NCBI GenBank assembly: GCA_944470555.2
Contig: OX104132.1
Coordinates: 6,209,755-6,273,754, forward strand
Reading direction: 5' to 3'
DNA length: 64,000 nucleotides
Origin: Heterobilharzia americana
Lineage: Eukaryota > Platyhelminthes > Trematoda > Strigeidida > Schistosomatidae
The notes under the pieces are model-generated. The model saw only the letters and a program-made list of their open reading frames with translations. It was not told the DNA's origin and did not search any database. Within the stretch, counting starts at the first letter, position 1, and each line of letters opens with the position of its first letter. Positions 10,601 to 21,477 of the stretch are shown here, piece after piece. A program made the position numbers and the translations under genes.

Positions 10601-12860
10601 CCTTCATAGATGTTTCGATATCCTTACTTTAGATTACAATACTACAGATGACGTGTATTTCTTCTTAGATATATCGCAATTACCACCAATATAATCACTC
10701 CTTCCCTTATAAGGCTTTATAAACCTTTTGATAGATTTCCGAGGGTTGTTATTGAAGTAGAAGTGTCTCTTCACTGTTTAAATGCCTTATTTAGATTTTC
10801 TGATATACTTACCAAAATCTTGGCTTGAATATTTATCCATTTAACGAAGCTTTCGTTGACAGATACAGGGTCTGATGACATGATATAGGAGTCCCTATTC
10901 GAGGGTTATCCTTTCATGTAAACATTGATGTCTAAACTGCCATCTAGTTTTATCTTGGTTTTGCAATCCAATATAGGTAATTCTCCTTCTAGATCTTCTA
11001 ATTCTTTAGTGAAGTGGATTACATCTACTATCGAGTTGCTGTTTATGTTTTACTGTTTGAAAGTGTAGCGCTTGAATGGTTGCAGTTTCAGTTCTGGTCG
11101 CTGACTGTCTAAGGTTACATCGAATACAGATTTATTCACTTATAGCCACCAACTGCCTTATTGACTGTATATCCTTAGCATATATTTCATAAAACTAACC
11201 TAGATTAGTTTGTGAGGAATTACTTATTACTTGCAAATCTTTAAAAATCTGTTTAGATGGTATTCTCTGAGACAAAAATAATAGGATGTGGTACAATGAA
11301 GTGTGGCGAGAAGCATATGGTTGTTTGTAACTACGCGCCAGGGTAAGTTGGTGTCTTTTACAAGTTCATATTTTTGAAATCGTATTTTCTTTTGGATAGT
11401 GAAGCTTTATCTCGATAGCTTGTACTAATGGGCTGAAGCTTCAATCACTCATCATTCACCAGTGAACCTATCAAATCCAACGTGCTAACCGAAATATCTC
11501 AACCAATTGTACCAAAGAGCAACTAAATTAGATTGCATAATACTATGATACACCTTGTTTAAATATTGAATGTTAGCAGTCACTTGATAGGAAGCTGTTG
11601 ACCTGAATTTTGTGTTTGATTTCAGTAAGACAAATTTACCATCTCCAGGAAGCCTTTGTATTTAACGGCTTCATAGTTTCCATTAAATTTATTATCATCT
11701 TCAGTAGTTCTTAATAGTAACCTTCATTAACGTAGTAAATGGCATTTGTACCCTAAAAATGAAAATTCTAAGGATATTTCATTAAAGTACCATTAAAAAG
11801 ACAATTAATCATATGAAGTAGTTTAAAATTTGAATTCCATTTTGAAAACGCTCGAAACCGCTAAACTAAATGTCTTTTCTTGGCTGCGTTCCGTTGCAGT
11901 GAAACCCGCTGAACAGCTTTAATGTTTACCAGTACGGACTTTCACTACACACTCCAGGAGACTGGATCTGTTAGACTTAGCTGTATACAAGTATATAATC
12001 ACATCAGAGATAAATAATTCTGTATGCTAGTGAATATCTAAGCATCGTCAGTTTCCAGTGACGAAAAATCAGTTATTGTCATGATACTTGTGACATAAAG
12101 GGCCGAATTGCTCGACCTCTATTGGCAGATGTGGTCCCTTGAGGATGTCTCGATACTACGTACTGGGCCCGAGCCCCGATGGGAACAACATCACTCACTG
12201 GAGTTCAGGTACATCCAGCTGGCAAGTCTCAAATAGGACGAAACGCGTGTCCTAGATCCCTCTACTAGCCATCAAGATCAATGAGAAATCAGTTATTTTA
12301 AATTCCTCATACTGTCACAATGGTATTTTACTGATACATTTAACTTCGCACTGATTATTTTACTGGATCGAACCAACCCGACACCATGACTCACTGACTA
12401 GGTGTCAGCTACCGGATCCCGCTGCCAGCCACTCTCAAATAAACAATAATGAAAGGCGTTCGTTTGTCACGCTGCATGTGTATTACATATATATAAGCAC
12501 GCAATCGAACAACAAGTAGTGAATTAAAAGCCAAACTGTTCCATACCCTGGCTTAAGTAATGCGTAACAATTAAAAAAAAACCGTGAATCTGCATTGTTG
12601 ATACATATTTTTAGATCTTTCATGAGTAAATACATCCTAGGCGGTTTTTCAGAGTTAGTTTTACATTTTTCTAAACATTTCTCTATTTATGAAGTAGCTT
12701 GTAAGCTATTTGAGTGGAGTCGTACTGTAAATTCTCATCTTTTATTTGCATTGTAATGGATTAGTCTTTCTTTGTTCTTCGCAGAGCTGATGGAGGAAGA
12801 CCATACAAAAAGGCATCAGGAGGTGATCAAGGAGAGGAAGAAGCTAAAGAAGAAAAATAG
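7650..12860 (+). CDS. Venom-allergen-like secreted CAP (SCP/TAPS) protein, five exons
   Basis: Exons are 7650-7823, 9623-9762, 10281-10365, 11257-11342 and 12785-12860. All introns have GT..AG ends, and phases 0, 2, 0, 2 keep one frame of 186 codons plus TAG. Residues 1-21 form a signal peptide (hydrophobic VILIASLLFPLILKL, probable cut NA/Q). The CAP domain follows: FHNKVR (34-39), MPKLKWSQVLAEKAQ (55-69), W110..E113, CGNYKQMVFSETK (128-140), IGCGTMKCG (142-150) and VVCNYAPG (155-162). The six cysteines (75, 124, 128, 144, 149, 157) fit secreted group-1 flatworm VALs. The tail 170-186 is Lys/Glu-rich. Of the four CAP cavity residues, only the Glu of W..E remains: the usual His after Cys75 is replaced (Ser79), GEN reads GQS (Gln95), and CGHY reads CGNY (Asn130). 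CAP proteins of parasites are secreted and bind lipids or host factors; the role here is inferred. Introns 1, 2 and 4 carry SINE copies. Exons 3 to 5 are too short to stand out as isolated frames; they were found by splice signals and frame continuity. Confidence 0.93.
8570..8935 (-). repeat. SINE-2 copy in VAL intron 1
   Basis: On the minus strand the A-box-like CAGTGGCTTAATGG and the B box GAGTTCGATCC (about 8690-8702) form a tRNA-type promoter. GCACTGCTAAGACGAAAC and GTCCAGTGC follow: helix I (GCACTG/CAGTGC), the GAAAC box and the GTC triplet of a hammerhead are intact, but the CTGANGAG core with helix II has been deleted. The element ends on the left at TGATGAGTACTACATTGAG. Confidence 0.75.
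8945..9113. repeat. Near-perfect hairpin of two SINE-2 ends in VAL intron 1
   Basis: The left arm at 8971-9011 and the right arm at 9047-9087 pair over 41 bases with two mismatches (for example ATGGACTGACATCAGTTGGG against CCCAACTGATGTCAGTCCAT). Weaker pairing continues outwards to 8945 and 9113. The loop is about 35 bases. Transcribed within intron 1, this would fold into a long stem. Confidence 0.8.
9870..10020 (+). repeat. Decayed SINE-1 (Sm-alpha-like) copy in VAL intron 2
   Basis: GGGTTTGAGAATTAGTGGC corresponds to the B-box region. TGTCACTCACTAAGAGGTGCG and CATCTAATTGACAAGTTTC ... CATCCAGGATTCCACTTC follow the order of the other copies. Box sequences and the hammerhead core are heavily mutated. 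Confidence 0.55.
12100..12285 (+). repeat. SINE-1 (Sm-alpha-like) copy with nearly complete hammerhead, VAL intron 4
   Basis: After a decayed B box (GGGCCCGAGCCCCGATGGG), ACATCCAGCTGGCAAGTCTC and AAATAGGACGAAACGCGTG lead into TCCTAGATCCC. The order is helix I strand, core, helix II (GTCTC/AGGAC, partly mismatched), GAAAC box, tiny helix III (CGCG), GTC cleavage triplet and the second helix I strand. The core reads CTGGCAAG instead of CTGACGAG and helix I has one mismatch (CTAGAT), so cleavage is probably lost. This is the most complete hammerhead layout in the window. Confidence 0.8.
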
Positions 12861-12872
12861 AATTGTTATCAT

Positions 12873-12879
12873 AATTAAA
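12873..12879 (+). promoter_or_regulatory. Candidate polyadenylation signal of the VAL gene
   Basis: AATTAAA starts 13 bases after the stop codon. It is a variant of AATAAA. No canonical AATAAA is seen in the following 100 bases, so the 3' end is uncertain. Confidence 0.3.
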
Positions 12880-13104
12880 TATTTCTAACGTAAATTACTC
12901 CTTAAAACTAAGATGTGCAGGAATTATATTTTTTACGAATTCGGCTGGTTTTATTATGTAGCATCATAGGCCGTGATTCATTTTTGATAAATATAACCTT
13001 CGGCTGATGACGTTCCAAGTTTTCTGTCAAGAATTCTATCCATTCAACGATGGGATAATACAAGCGACAACATTAAAACTATACCCGTCGCACAAAAAGT
13101 AGGT

Positions 13105-13285
13105 ATCATTGCTCAGTGGTCAGATGGGTAACGACCTGGTGTTTCAAGAGTTTGGCCCTAAGTTCGAGTCCCGGTGGAAAGAACTTAGCTTACTGGCAGG
13201 CAGGTTCATCCAGCTGACGAGTCTCATATAGGAGGGAATACACATCCCGGGTTCCACTGCTAACTACTATCCATCAATAATAAAG
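13105..13285 (+). repeat. SINE-1 (Sm-alpha-like) copy downstream of the VAL gene
   Basis: A-box-like GCTCAGTGGTCAGATGGGTAACG and a canonical B box AAGTTCGAGTCCCGG are followed by TCATCCAGCTGACGAGTCTC. This keeps the consensus CTGACGAG hammerhead core (about 13213-13220). The GAAAC box reads GGAATA and helix II is disrupted. It ends with GGGTTCCACTGCTAACTAC, matching other copies. Confidence 0.8.
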
Positions 13286-14094
13286 GGTATGTATTTTTTC
13301 TTAGGATACTTAAATACACTTTATATGTTCTACAGAAAATTTCCTGTGGTTAACTGTCGATAAACTGAACACTGCTGATAGTTTCCTCCATAACTGGCTT
13401 ACTTTCAAACTATATGCTGATAAAGACGACTTCTAGTCGAAAAGTTTCACACCTCACTCGAACCCATTCATAATAAATAACCATCGTATCAGTGACCTTC
13501 TTTTGCTCTGATTCTCATGCATGATAGTTAAAAATATAACACCTAACAAGTAGGATGCAAAATTTCATCATTTGTTTCCATTACTTCATTTACGAATTTG
13601 ATGGTGTATATGGATTGACCTATGGAAGACGATTAATACAAAATTAAAGTCTCTGAATTCTGTCGCAGTATAACTGTCAGGTTTGCATTGTCCTCAGCAA
13701 GCCAGGTGACATGACACCTTCGTGTGCCACATATAGAGTCAGACGTTTGAAGTCAGCTGGTTGAAAGCTCTGGACCCAAGCTTCATTCGTTGTTAAGGAT
13801 CATCAGCATATATTCGTGATCTTGATCAAGCTAATATTCGCTTCAAAGATTCCAATCCCTGTTAGCAGGTTAAGTCAGTAGATTTACTACTTAGTCATTT
13901 AAACACCTGTAAAATCTTTCTCTTTAGTTCAAGAGTTTCATTGTCCAAGAAACCTTCTATAACCTAAGAAATCACATCAAGTAACAGAGAGTGTGCATCA
14001 CACAAGGCCTAACTTTTCTGGTTTAATTTTGCTGATCAGTATCTCAGACGAATTCATTCAGCTTGAAGGTTGATGTGAATTTGATTGATCTCAA
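13286..14094. other. No gene recognised
   Basis: A+T-rich sequence downstream of the VAL gene. No supported exon, RNA gene or repeat. Confidence 0.45.
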
Positions 14095-14500
14095 GTCGGC
14101 ACTCATAACGGATTGGCACCACCGGAGAACCATTAAAAACCAGAGAGCAGCAGGACGTACCCATAATTCCATCAGGAATCGAATCCAAGACTTTCAGGTC
14201 CAGCAACTGGTAGGTTGCTATTGAGAAGTGGTAACCGGTAGGGGAAACGAATTCAGATGTGAAAACAGATACTCAACGATGTCATTGGATGAAGTTAGCA
14301 CTATATCTCAAGTTGATAGAAGTAAGAAAAAGTGGATCCAGGGAAACCTGAAGGTCCTGGATTCGGCCTCTGGTGGGAGCATAGATGCTTACTGCTGAGG
14401 AGTCGCATGCTACGATGAAACAGCTATTTGACACTTTCAGGTTTTCAGTGGTTCTCCAAACAACGTCATTCCTTGATCGATACCAACTTTATACAGTCCA
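14095..14500. repeat. SINE-2 inverted pair
   Basis: Bases 14110-14210 are a minus-orientation copy (GGAGAACCATTAAAAACC, then AGGAATCGAATCCAAGAC). Bases 14340-14480 are a plus-orientation copy (CCTGAAGGTCCTGGATTCGG, then TACTGCTGAGGAGTCGCATG and GATGAAACAGCT, then TCAGTGGTTCTCC). The plus copy keeps the consensus hammerhead core CTGAGGAG and the GAAAC box, but helices I and II and the cleavage triplet are decayed. Confidence 0.65.
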
Positions 14501-16134
14501 TGCAGTCTTAAACATTCTACCTGTAAAAAACTTGGGAATTCAGCAGGGGATTTATTTAACAACAAGCTTTTTTGTCAACCTATGTGGTAGTGAAGTAACT
14601 GAAACTTATGGTGACCTCGTTTGGGTAAAGTAATAATCACTACAGAAAAGGAATAATTAATTTATTGCCATTTTTATTCGAAGAAAAAAAAACATGCCAG
14701 TCATATAATTTGAGGCGACTTTAAAAGTTACGCTAGCAACTGCTAAAATAGCCATTCAGCTTTCAGTATTTCGGTTTGATAGACAGATATTTTTAAAACG
14801 AAGAAACATGATTGCTTATCTCAGCAGTTGTTAGGGTGGCCTTTAAGTTTATGGTGGTCAAGAAAATAGCGAGCAAAATACCATGAAGAGAAGTGGTTAA
14901 ACACAATCAGCTTGATGAGATTGGGGAAGAGGAAAGTTATGTCGAGACACAAAAATTGAATAAAGAAATCTCGTTTCACCTACCTGTACGGTATTCCTAT
15001 TAACAAGTACAATCAACGAGCCGGTTTTAGTTGATCTGGACATTTCCACTGTATTTCAACCAGTTGATGAACTCAATAACATATGGTGAAACAGCCTTCT
15101 GGTGTTTAGATCACTTGCATCTGTTTCACTAAATCTACAAAGTGGTTTCATATTACTTATGTTTTTCAGTAGTCTATTAAATATGTAGGAAGTTTCTGAC
15201 GTTATCACAGATTACTAATGTTGTGATGGTGAGTGAATAACCAAAACCCACTACTTTTAAAATTTAAGGAAGGCTCGTTATTAAACAAATAAACTAATGG
15301 GAATATGATGAGAAAAGGATGCATAGACTTTCTCTAAGCACATGAAGTTTTCTTATTCTGAGCAATTTTATACATGCTACTTATTAGGACAAACATAAGT
15401 AGTATGAAGAAGGCATGATTTTCCTACAGAAAGCAGTCCAAGTTAACTGACAAATCGGTAGAGACTGTCATGAAGAAATACAGAAGGCAACTGAAGGAGC
15501 AGCAGGAAATGTAGATGAATTTATCTCGAATGTAGAATACAGAGATTATTTTCATGAATGGACTTTCAATGTTGTTGTAGTTAGTATTATTCTGTCAGTC
15601 ACTTCTATGCTTAAATTAATGACAATTTAATTCTTATTCCTGATACAGCCTTACCGCTTTAACATCAACGCCGCTGAAATTACCATAATCTTATGCATGC
15701 TTACTACCAGTTTTCAGTATTTTTTTTCTTCGGAATCATATCACTTATTACTGTCTCCTGAATCGTATGTTTCAGTAGTTTTATTAACGTTATTATCACT
15801 ACACACCTTAAGTATTTCTAGTTCATCCAACACTTTTCAGTCCACTGGTCCACTCAACTAGATGATAACAATTTATACGTATTTCTGTGTTCCTAGATAA
15901 ATGGAATCGTAAAATTGTGATGACTACTAGTTATACTACTGAAACTTATCTACTAATTTTACACTTGTTTCTGACATATGATTGTTAAAATAAATATATG
16001 TGTGGAAGATTAAGAGCACATGAAGTGAATTGAATTCACTCTATCCCACAATGTCTTTCATCTCTACTTTGCTAAACTTTATTAAAACAACTAAAAGTAA
16101 GAATTCGGTAGTACAGAGCTATGCCTCTCTAAGT
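14501..16134. other. No gene recognised
   Basis: About 1.6 kb of A+T-rich sequence with no supported coding exon, RNA gene or repeat family seen elsewhere in the window. Confidence 0.45.
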
Positions 16135-16600
16135 AGGATGATATATTAAGGTGGTATTGATCACGGAGTGATATCACTTGGAGAACCACTGACTATCTGA
16201 GAGTGCTGAACAGCTGTTTCGTCCCAGTACGAAACTCGTATGCAGTAGGCTCATACGATAAAACTTCACGAAGTTCTTGTAAGAATCTGTGACCAGTGAG
16301 GCGAACTGAGTCGGGCGTGGGACAAACACTCAACGGTGGCACTGCATGGAGGTTTTGTTTTACCGTGAATGAACAAAAGTAAGAAAACATGGACTTTTGC
16401 AGCAGCAACCCGGAGCTCAATAGTAACTTGGTCGCCGATGATTCTGAAAGTCCTGGTTTCGATCCCTGATGGCTTCATGATCTTGCACTCCCGGGGGTTC
16501 CCACACTGAGGCGGAACAGCTGTCCGGTGCTCCCACATAACCAACAGTTCTCCAAAGGATGTCAGACCGTGATGACTATCAACTGGAAATTAACGAAACC
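16135..16600. repeat. SINE-2 inverted pair
   Basis: The minus copy at 16140-16265 shows GGAGAACCACTGA and, on its own strand, TACTGGGACGAAACAGCTG. The plus copy at 16425-16590 shows CCTGGTTTCGATCCCTGATG (B box), CTGAGGCGGAACAGCTGTCC and AACAGTTCTCCAAAGGATG. The outer ends (TGATCACGGAGTGATATCAC at left, GGATGTCAGACCGTGATGAC at right) are inverted relative to each other. Both hammerhead segments are decayed. Confidence 0.7.
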
Positions 16601-17004
16601 CCCACAAACATCAAACTAGGATGGTATTCATTATGCGTTTATTTGCTTTTATTACTCTATTTAAAAGTCATGACTTCTGAAAAAGTTTTTCTCAGACAAT
16701 TTAATCAACCTGTAAGCATTTTGTCTGTGGAAATGCCTCTACTTTCGGTGAGCTGTTACTCTGATAGGTTACGAAGGTGTAAGTCATTATTTCACTTATT
16801 TTCGAAATACTTTCCACTTTTATTGACAAACAAGCTGGAGTTTCAGTTCATACAAAATTAAAATTGAATTTCTTATCAAAACGGTGACAGAATGTATCAC
16901 CTAGGTAGTTTCACCATTTTCATCAACCACGTTAAACCTGAAGCTGTCAGATCAAGCTACACACGGTGCATGAAGAATGGATGTTAGAATACAGTAGCTT
17001 AGTT

Positions 17005-17155
17005 GACAGTCGTCTGGCACTTAACGCGGTTGGCTGAAGATTTTAGCCCCAATGGGAACGCTATTACTTGTACGGAGGCAAGTACACCCAGTTGACGCGT
17101 TCTGAATGTGAAGAAACATGAATTCTTCATTGCACTGCTGGTTACCACTATGCAA
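17005..17155 (+). repeat. Decayed SINE-1 (Sm-alpha-like) copy
   Basis: TGGCACTTAACGCGGTTGGC, then TAGCCCCAATGGGAACGC, ACACCCAGTTGACGCGTTC and CACTGCTGGTTACCACTAT follow the order of SINE-1. The hammerhead core is TTGACGCG and the GAAAC box is disrupted. Confidence 0.5.
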
Positions 17156-17507
17156 ATAACATACACCTACAGTAGTTCATGAATTTATGTAATCGACTGA
17201 CCAAGTAGTTACAATGAAGATTCAAACGAACCATAGTTGTCCCCTGTACACATACTGTTAGTCAAAGTATGCCATAGTCAGTTGGGTTTACTCATTTGAA
17301 TCACTGAGGAAACATAATAATTGTACTAGTTAAAAATTTCTATGCTATTTAAAAGTCATTCACGAATTAGCACAAAACTGTATACCGAAGTAACAAGTAC
17401 GCGACATGAAAGTAGAAAATGCTTGAATAACAAATTCTCTCCTTTTTTAATGTTTATAATATTTATACCATTTTTATCGTGCAGCCTGCTTGAACTTTGG
17501 GCTACTT

Positions 17508-17751
17508 TGTCGAGCTCTGAAATCTGACTCTACATTTATATGTGTCCAGATACACTATCGCCTATTTATAATTCTTGACACTGCTGATCCACCTGCGTCA
17601 GAGTGTCAATATCAGGAGTTAACGCGAAGTATATATCAGGATGTTGTACTGGTCAACGAGCAAGCAAAAAGTCTTTTCAGTACAACTAAACAAAAAATGT
17701 TCAATGAGTTGTTATATATATCAACACAATACAGTGAAATAAAATGCTACA
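17508..17751 (-). repeat. 3' LTR of gypsy element 1
   Basis: On the minus strand it begins TGTAGCATTTTATTTCAC and ends AGAGCTCGACA. It matches 22638-22884 along its full length. Confidence 0.9.
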
Positions 17752-17755
17752 TAAG

Positions 17756-17765
17756 TCCCTCCCCA
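17756..17765 (-). promoter_or_regulatory. Polypurine tract of gypsy element 1
   Basis: TGGGGAGGGA on the minus strand lies 4 bases upstream of the 3' LTR start, the place where plus-strand DNA synthesis is primed in LTR elements. Confidence 0.75.
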
Positions 17766-18159
17766 GAATACAGATATAAGAGGGAATATCTGTGTTCGAT
17801 ATAAAATATTATGAGAAAGGCAAATTCATTTTGAAGATATTCAAAACATAGAAGGAATGTTAAGGATATCTATTATCAGGATGAAAACTGATTGGAAGTG
17901 TTGATATAAAAATAGAGTGTATGACATTCGAAACACTAAAATAACTTTACCAAAGTAATAATACATCCGGAGATAAAAAAAATTAACAACCAAAATCGTA
18001 TTACCTGGAACATTGTTAAGAAATAAGAGATTCGGAAGTCCGTGGTGCCCGGAGAAAAAATCTTGTTTTGTGTATGCGGAAAAGTCTGACAAAATCGTGT
18101 GGTCATGTTTTCAACAAGGTAATGAGCAAAAAAATATAATGTTACTAGGGAATTGGTTT

Positions 18160-19323
18160 TATGAAATGTAAATTGTCTGAAAGTAACGTCGTGGCCAACG
18201 GACTCTTCTTCCGGATCTCGTGGTTCTGCTACCATCGCTAGTATTGGGTGATTCCGATGCCGTTGTTTCTGTTTTGACGGTGGTTTTCGGTTGCTTCACT
18301 GCGGGTTCAGACTTGGTATCCGTGACATCTGGTTCCATAAAACTGGTTTGATTCTATCAATGCTGACCGTTTCTCGTCTACCCGAGCGTTCGACCGTGAC
18401 AACTTTGTCTGATTTACTAATTACCTTGAAAGGTCCTTCATACGGGGGCTGTAAGGGTTTTCGTACGCCGTCGTGTCGGACGAAAACGTGAGTGCAGTTT
18501 GAGATGCACTGAGGTACGTAAACTTGGTTGTCTCGGTATCGTGGGGACTGAGGTCGAAGTGTGCTCATGTGTCGCCGTAGTTGTTGTACATAGTCAAGTC
18601 CGGTGGAACGTCTGTTGCCGGGTTAAAATACTCTCCTGGCAATCTTAAAGTAGTTCCATAAACTAACTCAGCAGTACAGCAGCCAATGTCCTGCTTGACA
18701 CTCGAACGTATACCAAGGAGTACTAGTGGTAATTTGTCACTCCACTTGTCATCAGTCTTTACTGCCATCAGTGCTGCTTTTAGTTGTCGATGGAACCTTT
18801 CGACAATACCATTGGATGCAGGATGGTACGCAGTGGTTCTTATGCGCTTGATCCCGAGAAGTTCAGTTAACTGTTGAAATAGACTACTCTCGAACTGCGC
18901 ACCTCTATCTGTGGTGATGACACTTGGGACACCAAAGTTAGAAATCCAGTGTTGGATGATATTTCTCGCTACTGTTTCGGCAGATATATCCTGCAGAGGT
19001 ATTGCCACTGGCCATCTCGTGAATCGGTCTACACATGTTAAAATGTAGCTAAAACCATTTGACGGAGGTAGTGGTCCAACGATGTCAACGTGTATATGGT
19101 CAAATCTGCCATCCGGTGGGGAAAATCTTCCCGTAGGTGAAAGAATATGTCTTTGCACTTTCGATCGCTGGCACGCTAAACAAGCTCTGGACCACTGTCG
19201 AAGATCTCGATTCATCTTTGGCCAGACGTATCGGTCAGTAATTAACTTCACCGTAGCTCGAATACCAGGATGTGAAATGCCATGCATCTTAGAGAAGACT
19301 AATCGTCTCATTGATAAAGGCAC
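18160..19323 (-). pseudogene. Gypsy 1 integrase with C-terminal GPY-type region
   Basis: The N-terminal HHCC zinc domain is present (H..SHPG near the start, then C.ACQRSKV). The core has all three catalytic acids in context: HVDIVGPLPPS, TTDRGAQFES and NGIVERFHRQL. The first frame (19323-18565) ends prematurely after PDLTMYNNYGDT. The sequence continues in another frame from 18568 with PPYEGPFKVISKSDK and VSIDRIKPV, the GPY/F region typical of gypsy integrases. It then runs into TRSGRRVRWPRR and a stop at 18160-18162. At least one frameshift or stop therefore separates core and tail. Integrase would insert the cDNA into the host genome. Confidence 0.9.
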
Positions 19324-19497
19324 AAACGGGCGGGTTTACCCTTGGATACATCACAGGTGATGGATACAGAGTCATCAAGTGTCACTTCTTCAAGACGTAA
19401 TGAGGTGTTCACATTGTTTTTCAAATGTTTCAAGTCCTCATCCGTGCCTGCAACTTTGCCATTTCTGCTAGGTCAATACGGTCACGTTCTAAGACGT

Positions 19498-20514
19498 TTA
19501 CACCATACGAGACAAAGCATCAGCTGCCTCATTTTTGCTGCCTTTGATATACCTTATATCTGAAGTGAATTGTGAAATAAATTCTAAATGTCGAATTTCT
19601 CGGGGCGAGTAGTTGTCATGCTTTGCATCAATTGCTTTTGTGAGTGGCTTATGGTCGGTGAATACTATAAATGAGTACCCTTCGAGCATATATCTGAAGT
19701 GCTTGATAGCCAAGTAAATCGCCAGTAGCTCTCTGCCGAATGTACTGTATCGCGATTGAGAAGCATTAAGTCGTTTCGAGAAGAAGGATAATGGTTCCCA
19801 CTGACCGTGAACAAACTGTTGTAGTACTGCGCCTACCGCAACATTTGAAGCGTCTGTCATGATGGCTAGTGGTGCTTCTGAATCACGACGAGAGAGAAGA
19901 GTTTCAGAACTTAGAGCCAGCTTCAGTTTGTCAAAAGCATCATGGGCCGCTTGGGTCATGTGAAACACTTTGGCTCGTCCTTGCAATAAATCTGTCAGCG
20001 GTTGGGCTACTTCAGCACATTTAGGTATGAAACGTCGATAGAAGTTTATTAACCCCAGAAATCTTCGCAGCTTTCGAAACGAGTCTGGAACAGGATATTC
20101 TCGAATTGCATCTACTTCTTGCGGAACCGGTTTAACACCGTTGGCATTAACAGTGACCCAAAACTGTAGGGATTCTTTGCCAAATTTGCACTTCTGCGGA
20201 TTGATTGTAATGCCATGCAGTCGTTCGAAAAGCGTCCTGAGATGTTGCAGGTGCTCTGTTTCAGATGCGCTAGCTACTATTAATTCATCTATGTATGCAC
20301 TGACGAAAGGTAATCTATGAAGTACCTGATCTATGAATCTTTGGAATGTTTGAGCAGCATTTGTCAAGCCGAATGGCATACGAATAAATTCGAATAGTCC
20401 GAAGGAGGTAGTGATGGCCATCTTAGGAACACCATTGGGTTCCACTGGAATGTGGCAGTAAGCTCGCACGAGGTCAATCTTGGAAAAAATATTTACTTTT
20501 GTCATAGAGTTCAT
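19498..20514 (-). pseudogene. Gypsy 1 reverse transcriptase (C part) and RNase H
   Basis: This is the longest intact gypsy frame here (338 codons). RT motifs are KIDLVRAYCHIPV, FIRMPFGLTNAAQTFQRF, YIDELIVAS and LGLINFYRRFIP. The catalytic YxDD box reads YIDE, replacing the second aspartate with glutamate, which should cripple the polymerase. RNase H follows, with TDASNVAVGAVL, ELLAIYLAIKHFRYMLEG and FTDHKPL, ending at EAADALSRM. The frame begins after a stop in the RT palm, so the N-terminal fingers lie in the next entry. Confidence 0.92.
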
Positions 20515-21281
20515 AAAATCATGTACGTGAGGAACTTGATACTAATCAGGGACCGTACGCCTATTCAACGCTCGATAACCACCGAAAGGCCGTATTTCAC
20601 CTGTTGCTTTTTTAGGCACCATATATGCAGGGGTGATGACCATGGGCTTTTGGAAGGACGTGTAACTCCCAACGTAAGAAGTTTGTCGAATTCCTGTTTT
20701 GCTATCTGCAGCTTTTTACGGTCTAAGCATCGAGGTCTCGATGAAACTGGAAGACCTTCTGTAAGAATATGGTGCGTCACTGTGTGTTTTGGAGAGGACT
20801 TCGTGTAATCTATTTGAGTGAGCTCGGCAAATTCTCGCAGAAGAATATCGTACTCGGAAATGCTGTTTATTGGAGCTACGACTAGGTTTATTGTTTTTGT
20901 CTCCGTAACGATACCCGCGATAGAAAATTCACTATTACGGCTAACTAGTCTATGGTGACTAGAGTCGACCAATAGTTCGTACCGTTGAAGGAAATCCATG
21001 CCAATGATAGGTGACGATATGTCAGCGATGACGAATTCTCACTGGAATGGTGTGTGAAAGCCAATGTCTGGGATCAAAATTCTGGTTCCATATGTAGTAA
21101 TAGCAGATCTATTTGCCACTTGTAGTACCAAGGTCGGGTTGGGATGGCGCTTTTCGGAGGGTGTGGATGGGATCACCCTCACTTCCGCTCCAGTGTCAAC
21201 CAGAAACTGAGCTCCGGTCTTTCTATCCGTCACTCGAAACAAACGACTGTGTTGTCGTATGCCAGCGACAGCAGTCGTCAC
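20515..21281 (-). pseudogene. Gypsy 1 protease and N-terminal reverse transcriptase
   Basis: The frame at 21281-21039 contains the retropepsin motif FLVDTGAEVRVIP, preceded by RVTDRKTGAQ. After a stop, 20999-20565 carries the linker and RT fingers (PRCLDRKKLQIAKQEFDKLL, then KSPWSSPLHI). The segment around 20570, normally WRPCGDYRALN, is garbled and ends in stops. Both are parts of one ancestral pol polyprotein, now split by several lesions. Confidence 0.85.
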
Positions 21282-21477
21282 TTATCGCCGGCCTTTCCGT
21301 TTCCCAATGAAAAGGTTTTAAAATCGCATGGTAACAAACAACGACGCGTTTTACTGCCAAACTTCTTGTGATATCATCACGTGCTACTTTTAGACGCAAT
21401 TCTACTCGTGGTCCTATCACGACTACGGGATCTGCTTCTATAGAACTTCGGTGGCCGTCGGTTTAACTGTAAAGCCG

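Noticed and set aside
13213..13255. Active hammerhead ribozyme in the SINE-1 copy downstream of VAL
   Set aside because: The CTGACGAG core is intact, but the GAAAC box is replaced and helix II does not pair, so activity is not supported.
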